58,527 nt of DNA from an uncultured Blautia sp. (GTDB lineage Bacteria > Bacillota > Clostridia > Lachnospirales > Lachnospiraceae): assembly GCA_934408705.1 (NCBI GenBank), contig CAKRVL010000004.1, positions 1 to 58,527 of the forward strand, given 5' to 3'. Made by a program: the position numbers and the translations under genes. The number at the start of each line of letters is the position of its first letter. Position 1 is the stretch's first letter. Shown piece after piece: positions 54,005 through 58,527 of the stretch. Below the pieces are notes generated by a model. It had not been told where the DNA came from and ran no database searches. It worked only from the letters and a program-made list of their open reading frames with translations.

Positions 54005-54775
54005 TTAAAACCATACAGAAGCAACAGCCATTACTATAGCCATTCCCACCTCACAAAGGCAGAGGAAATAGCCTGCCAGATCGCCTGTAATCCCGCCGAA
54101 ATATTTTACAGCCTTGTAACGATAATAAAGAAAAATAAGTACAGCTGCTGCAAATGCCAGACTTCCCAGCACAGGCTGGATCCACACCATCACCACCAAA
54201 AGGATCCCCAGATAAACGATAAGAACATTTCTTACTGTTATCTCCTCTGCTTTTCTGGAAAACTCTGCTACAGTTCCATCTTTCCGCGCTTTTGGAAATG
54301 TCATGACACTGATTCCGGAAAAGCATCTGGAAACCATAAAGCCCAGAGCCATAAGCTTAAGCGCAGACGCATTCATCCACAGCTGACTGTAAGCACCATA
54401 CCAGGCAAGGAAATAGACGCAGGCTGTGATCACAGCAAAGGCTCCTGCATGAGAATCCTTCAGGATTTCCAGACGCCTTTCCCTCTCCTGCCAGGAGCTT
54501 AAAGCATCCGATGTATCCAGAAGTCCATCTACATGGATTCCCCCAGTCACAAATACCGGAATCAGCACCAGTATCACAGAAATAAAAGTAGGATTAAAAT
54601 AAAATCTCATTCCCAGCCAGCCTGCAAAATAAGATAGCGCTCCAATTACCAGGCCAATAAACGGAAAAAAGCAGAAGGTATATTTCATATTCTCCTTGTT
54701 CCAGTCAGCTCTTGGCATAGGAATTTTTGAATACATTGCAAAAGCCACTTTGAAATTATTCCATAACATTTTCAT
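54005..54775 (-). CDS. cobS: Cobalamin synthase
   Basis: 256-residue membrane protein that joins activated alpha-ribazole to adenosyl-GDP-cobinamide. The GGIHVDGLLDTSDALSSW motif and several hydrophobic helices with MFSKIPMP near the start are typical. Overlaps cobU by 20 nt. Confidence 0.94.
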   Translation of the reverse strand: MKMLWNNFKVAFAMYSKIPMPRADWNKENMKYTFCFFPFIGLVIGALSYFAGWLGMRFYFNPTFISVILVLIPVFVTGGIHVDGLLDTSDALSSWQERERRLEILKDSHAGAFAVITACVYFLAWYGAYSQLWMNASALKLMALGFMVSRCFSGISVMTFPKARKDGTVAEFSRKAEEITVRNVLIVYLGILLVVMVWIQPVLGSLAFAAAVLIFLYYRYKAVKYFGGITGDLAGYFLCLCEVGMAIVMAVASVWF

Positions 54776-55298
54776 AGCTTTTTCCCCCTTTATGCCAGAG
54801 TGGAATCCCGTAAACCACCTCTACCACCTCATCTGCCATTTTTCCGATGCTCTGATTGATTTTGCCCAGATATTCCTGATAGCGTACAGTATCACCTTCA
54901 TAAACTGCTGCTTCTGAAAAAATCTCGTTGGTGACGATCACCAGATGGCGGGCCTGATTTCTTATTTTTTCCACACCCGCCAGAACAGCCTCCACTGTTT
55001 TTTCGGCAGCACCGGATTCCTCAAACATCTCATTCGCCACCAGATTAGACATACATTCCAGCAGGATCACGGAATCCTCCGGAACTTCCAGATTCTTCAG
55101 CTCGGTATAGCATTCTGCTGTTTCAAAACCTTTTCCAGCCCGCATCCTCCGGTGACGCGCCACCCGTTTATGGCTCTCCGCATCATATGGATGCATTGTG
55201 GCGATATAAAGCCGTTTTCCCGGTCCAAAGGACAGAATCTTATCTTCGGCAAAAGCTGATTTACCGCTTCCGCTTCCTCCGGTCACAACTGTCATCAT
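54756..55298 (-). CDS. cobU: Adenosylcobinamide kinase/guanylyltransferase
   Basis: 180 residues. P-loop GGSGSGKS (7-14), guanylylated His49 in RVARHRRMR, and VTNEIFSEAAVYEGDTVRYQEYLGKIN. It phosphorylates adenosylcobinamide and attaches GMP. Between cobT and cobS; one base separates it from cobT. Confidence 0.95.
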   Translation of the reverse strand: MMTVVTGGSGSGKSAFAEDKILSFGPGKRLYIATMHPYDAESHKRVARHRRMRAGKGFETAECYTELKNLEVPEDSVILLECMSNLVANEMFEESGAAEKTVEAVLAGVEKIRNQARHLVIVTNEIFSEAAVYEGDTVRYQEYLGKINQSIGKMADEVVEVVYGIPLWHKGGKSYENVME

Positions 55299-55299
55299 A

Positions 55300-56352
55300 T
55301 TATTTCAGCTCCTCATACTGATCTACATGAATATCATCAAATGTACTTAATGTATTGTAAAGTGTCGCTCCCATATCCAAAAACGGACAAAGGGCAATTG
55401 CCCCGGTTCCTTCCCCAAGGCACATATCAGCATGAAGCACAGCTTCTTTCCCAAGTGTATCCAGAACAAGGCGGGCTGCCGGTTCTTTAGATACATGACT
55501 TGCAATCATATAATCCACTGCCTGGGGACAAAGCCTTGCTGCCACAAGAGCGGCAACTCCGGAAATAAAGCCATCAATAAGAACCGGAAGCTGCAGCGCG
55601 GCTCCTCCAAGATATACACCTGCCATTCCGGCAATATCAAGACCGCCAACCTTTGCCAGCACATCTACCGGATCCTCTGGATCTGGCTTATTTAAAGTGA
55701 TCGCACTTTTGATGGCATTGATCTTACGCATAAGACCATCACTGGAAAGTCCGGCTCCCCGGCCAGTCATGGTTTCCACGGGCTGATTCAAAAGTACAGA
55801 TGCAACAGCACTGCTGGTTGTAGTATTGCCAATTCCCATCTCGCCGGTAGCAAGAAGACGATATCCCTGATTTTTTAATTCCTCTGCCATGGCAATTCCT
55901 GCTTCCAGCCCTCTTATGGCCTCATCTCTTGTCATTGCAGGTTCCTTGGCCATGTTATGTGTTCCATACATAACCTTCAAGTCTGTACGCGCTGTGGTAT
56001 CTTGGACCATTCCCACATCCACCGGTTTTACTGCCACACCGCACTGATGACACATCACACATGCAGTAGTAGTTTCTTTCACAAAGTTATCTGCCACAAT
56101 CGCAGTAACCTCCTGGCCAGTCTGTGTCACTCCCTCTTCTACTACACCGTTGTCTGCACACATGGCAACCAGGGCTTTTTTTGCAATATCCACCTTCACT
56201 TCACCTGTGATACCTACGATCTGAGTTATCAGGTCCTCCATTTTTCCAAGAGAATGAAGAGGCTTGGCTATGCTGTCCCAGCGCTTTCTGGCAGTAACCA
56301 TTTTTTCCTTATCCAGTGGCTTTATTTTCTTAAGGGTCTCTTCTAATGTCAT
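55300..56352 (-). CDS. cobT: Nicotinate-nucleotide-dimethylbenzimidazole phosphoribosyltransferase
   Basis: 350 residues. Makes alpha-ribazole phosphate for the lower ligand. TGEMGIGNTTTSSAV, TGRGAGLS and the catalytic Glu in CLGEGTGAI are conserved. It overlaps the GtrA gene by 4 nt. No lower-ligand synthesis gene (bza) is seen here. Confidence 0.95.
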   Translation of the reverse strand: MTLEETLKKIKPLDKEKMVTARKRWDSIAKPLHSLGKMEDLITQIVGITGEVKVDIAKKALVAMCADNGVVEEGVTQTGQEVTAIVADNFVKETTTACVMCHQCGVAVKPVDVGMVQDTTARTDLKVMYGTHNMAKEPAMTRDEAIRGLEAGIAMAEELKNQGYRLLATGEMGIGNTTTSSAVASVLLNQPVETMTGRGAGLSSDGLMRKINAIKSAITLNKPDPEDPVDVLAKVGGLDIAGMAGVYLGGAALQLPVLIDGFISGVAALVAARLCPQAVDYMIASHVSKEPAARLVLDTLGKEAVLHADMCLGEGTGAIALCPFLDMGATLYNTLSTFDDIHVDQYEELK

Positions 56353-56765
56353 GATTTCCTCCCACTGGTAAATACCAGAAATTTGCTGAATATGTAATTT
56401 AACGCCAGAACCACAAACTGAGTAATAAATTTTCCCACCATGTCATTCATGTGTACGATTTCCGCAAAGAACCACACACCGCCTATTTCAACAACCATAG
56501 TAACAAGTCTTGCCCCTATAAATTTACAGAATGGCTGAATATGGTCTTTAAGTGTCTCACATTTATCCTGGAAAACAAACTTTGAATTAACAACATATGC
56601 AAACAGAATTGCCAGGATAATAGAAATCACATTTGCAACATCTCTTTGTACTCCCGCCTGTCGCAGAAGAAAAAAGCTTACCAGGTTCACCATCGTGGTG
56701 CAACCGCCAAAAAACACATAGCGCACAACATCACTGGCATACAGTTTCTTAATGAGAGCAGTCAT
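56349..56765 (-). CDS. GtrA family membrane protein
   Basis: 138 residues with four hydrophobic helices; RYVFFGGCTTMVNLVSFFLL and the ALNYIFSKFLVF end are GtrA features. Thought to move or help flip lipid-linked sugars made by its partner glycosyltransferase, whose gene overlaps it by 17 nt. It is fused by overlap to cobT, so the cell-surface pair and cob genes are probably one transcript. Confidence 0.88.
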   Translation of the reverse strand: MTALIKKLYASDVVRYVFFGGCTTMVNLVSFFLLRQAGVQRDVANVISIILAILFAYVVNSKFVFQDKCETLKDHIQPFCKFIGARLVTMVVEIGGVWFFAEIVHMNDMVGKFITQFVVLALNYIFSKFLVFTSGRKS

Positions 56766-57711
56766 GATTTACCTCCTTATATACATCCTCTTTTCCGCGA
56801 AGTATCTGGGAAATAATGTAGCGGGGACGTCGTTTAACTTCTTCATATATTTTTGCAATATAATAGCCGATAATCCCAAGACTCAGCATAATGGCACTTC
56901 CGATAAGCAAAAGCACGATCAAGGTTGTGGTGTAGCCCTCCACTGCCTTCCCGGCAAAAAACTGCACCAGTGAATATATGATCAAAATCAGGGAACAGCC
57001 AAAGCAGGCTCCGCCAACAACAGTCACAAACTGCAATGGCACTGTGGTAAATGCCACAATATTAGTAAAAGCATACTTCACCAGTGACCAGGTAGACCAT
57101 TTGGACTGTCCTGCTTCTCTGTCATGAACCTCAAACTCCACATATGTAGTCTTAAAACCAACCCAGGAGGAAGTTGCACGGAAGAACATATTTCGTTCCG
57201 GCATGGAAAGAATGCTGTTTACCGCCTTACGATCCATCATCTTAAAATCAGAAGCGTTCTGCATATTTACACCTGTTGCCTTGGACATGATCCCATAGAA
57301 GAATCCGGCGCTTTCTTTGTGCAGCAGGCTCTCTGTTCCCCTGGACTTCTTCACACCCTCGATCACTTCCCATCCCTGTTCCCAAAGATGATACATTGAT
57401 ATTAAAGTTTCCGGCGGATGCTGCAGATCGCAGTCCATCACCGCAACCACATCACCTGTTGCCTGCGCAAGGCCTGCATATACTGCTGCTTCTTTTCCAA
57501 AATTTCTGGAAAAATGAACGCCAAGTACATTTTGGTCCTTCTCACCGGCTTTCGTGATTTCCTCCCAGGTTTTGTCTTTTGAGCCATCGTCCACAACAAC
57601 TAATTCATAGGAAATGCCAGCTTCTGATAATATTTCATTCAGAACTCTGCAGGTTTTCCCCACCATAAGTTCTTCATTATAAGCTGGCAGAACCACTGAT
57701 AATCTGCTCAT
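56749..57711 (-). CDS. GT2 glycosyltransferase, DPM1/GtrB-like
   Basis: 320 residues. SVVLPAYNEE start, VVDDGSKDKTW, the DxD-like MDCDLQHPPE and a C-terminal pair of membrane helices. It would transfer a sugar to polyprenyl phosphate, for GtrA to move across the membrane. First gene of the transcript that continues into cobT. Confidence 0.9.
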   Translation of the reverse strand: MSRLSVVLPAYNEELMVGKTCRVLNEILSEAGISYELVVVDDGSKDKTWEEITKAGEKDQNVLGVHFSRNFGKEAAVYAGLAQATGDVVAVMDCDLQHPPETLISMYHLWEQGWEVIEGVKKSRGTESLLHKESAGFFYGIMSKATGVNMQNASDFKMMDRKAVNSILSMPERNMFFRATSSWVGFKTTYVEFEVHDREAGQSKWSTWSLVKYAFTNIVAFTTVPLQFVTVVGGACFGCSLILIIYSLVQFFAGKAVEGYTTTLIVLLLIGSAIMLSLGIIGYYIAKIYEEVKRRPRYIISQILRGKEDVYKEVNHDCSH

Positions 57712-57843
57712 TTTTCATCCTCTTCTCATTCTTTCATTTTTTCAACGCTCCCATTATATAACAAAACTATTTTGCAGGCAACCTTAATCAGCATTCTCCA
57801 TAATCTCTTATCTTTACAGAGTAATTTTCACTCACACAAGAAA

Positions 57844-57881
57844 GGCCTGCAATACCACCTTTTCAGATGATATCACAGGCC
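57844..57881 (-). terminator. Terminator of the PFOR gene
   Basis: On the minus strand GGCCTGTGATATCA pairs with TGGTATTGCAGGCC over 14 bp (with G-T pairs), 10-nt loop, then TTTCTT. About 75 nt after the PFOR stop. Confidence 0.75.
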
Positions 57882-57957
57882 CACTTTACGCTACGACACG
57901 ATAAACACTATGTGCTTATACTATTTATTTATAATGCGGCTTCACCGCGGGTAAATC

Positions 57958-58527
57958 TTATTCCTCTGTTCCGTACAGAGTGATCAGCTTCTGCAGATAC
58001 TCATATCTTGCCTTAGCTTCGGACTGGTTCTTAGCGAACAGTCTTGCAGCCTTCTCAGGATTCTGACGCTGTAAGGAGTTATAACGAACCTCACCATTTA
58101 AGAATTCCTGATAATCTGTCATATCCGGTGCTTTGGAATCAAGGCTGAACTTGCTTCCTTCTGCAGCAGGATTGAAGCGGAAGTTGTGCCAGTATCCACA
58201 CTTAACAGCAAGCTCTTCCTCAGTCTGAGCTTTGGACATACCCTTCTTGATACCATGGTTGATACATGGAGCGTATGCGATGATAAGTGATGGTCCCGGA
58301 TAAGCCTCTGCCTCTGCAATTGCTTTAATAGCCTGATTGAAGTCAGCTCCCATAGAGATCTGAGCAACATATACATAACCATAGCTCATTGCGATAGAAG
58401 CCATATCTTTCTTCTTAGTCTCTTTACCGCCAGCAGCAAACTGTGCGATTGCACCTGTAGGTGTAGACTTAGAAGACTGTCCACCTGTGTTAGAATAAAC
58501 CTCTGTATCGAATACCATAACGTTGAT
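57958..58527 (-). CDS. nifJ: Pyruvate:ferredoxin oxidoreductase, C-terminal part
   Basis: Partial: only the last 189 residues are in the window and the frame stays open to the edge. DTEVYSNTGGQSSKSTPTGA is the thiamine-diphosphate-binding region of the C-terminal domain, followed by KKDMASIAMSYGYVYVAQISMGA and APCINHGIKKGM. The enzyme turns pyruvate into acetyl-CoA, CO2 and reduced ferredoxin. Pyruvate from YgeX could enter here. Confidence 0.95.
   Translation of the reverse strand: MNVMVFDTEVYSNTGGQSSKSTPTGAIAQFAAGGKETKKKDMASIAMSYGYVYVAQISMGADFNQAIKAIAEAEAYPGPSLIIAYAPCINHGIKKGMSKAQTEEELAVKCGYWHNFRFNPAAEGSKFSLDSKAPDMTDYQEFLNGEVRYNSLQRQNPEKAARLFAKNQSEAKARYEYLQKLITLYGTEE

Overview
The window is one continuous stretch of a low-to-mid GC Gram-positive anaerobe, most likely a gut Lachnospiraceae (Clostridia). 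Evidence is the gene content (anaerobic cobalt-early cobalamin genes, pyruvate:ferredoxin oxidoreductase, selenium-linked molybdenum hydroxylases, ECF vitamin uptake, LuxS), strong AAGGAGG-type ribosome sites with some TTG starts, and short TTGNNN-17-TATNNT promoters. No rRNA, tRNA, CRISPR array or insertion sequence was seen. The genus cannot be fixed from the sequence alone.

Layout. (1) 0.2-3.4 kb: a TatD-linked radical SAM protein and a divergent pair made of a pyridoxal/pyridoxamine kinase and a MocR/PdxR-type regulator, with a 20-bp-period direct repeat between them. (2) 3.5-15.6 kb, minus strand: an anaerobic corrin ring operon cbiD-L-F-G-H-(J-E-T fusion)-A-B-cobD-cbiP-cbiC, preceded by a MATE exporter; no B12 riboswitch was found. 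(3) 17-25 kb: housekeeping genes (RluA-type pseudouridine synthase, a CoaBC / PanT-like ECF / CoaX pantothenate-to-CoA module, MnmM-like tRNA methyltransferase, cyclophilin lipoprotein) and an unusual phosphoribosyltransferase-like gene plus CodB permease unit, whose promoter is followed at once by an intrinsic terminator. (4) 25-26.6 kb: luxS, preceded by a roughly 205-bp structured inverted-repeat element, and an SH3 lipoprotein with WalR-like promoter repeats.

(5) 26.8-52.8 kb is the heart of the window: a large anaerobic purine (urate/xanthine) degradation locus. It holds an XdhC-type accessory protein, a DAACS transporter, hydantoinase HyuA, a YheO-type regulator, a DUF1015 protein, then ygeX-ygeY-ygeW-carbamate kinase on the plus strand. 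On the minus strand lie ssnA-ygfK-xdhD-ferredoxin, xdhA-B-C, the selenium/molybdenum maturation genes yqeB-yqeC-mocA, and finally two bacterial-microcompartment (BMC) shell proteins with their own promoter. Read together: molybdenum hydroxylases and YgfK act on the purine ring, SsnA and HyuA are candidate ring-opening amidohydrolases, YgeY and YgeW remove ureido/carbamoyl groups, carbamate kinase makes ATP, and YgeX splits 2,3-diaminopropionate to pyruvate and ammonia; pyruvate could feed the PFOR gene at the right edge. The BMC pair suggests that part of this pathway may be enclosed in a protein shell, which is the most interesting prospect here.

(6) 53-57.7 kb, minus strand: a GT2 glycosyltransferase and GtrA protein overlapping the cobalamin nucleotide-loop genes cobT-cobU-cobS, then a shortened CobU paralogue and a CobC-like phosphatase. 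(7) The right edge holds the C-terminal end of PFOR. Functions are from recognised motifs and gene order only; no database search was possible.
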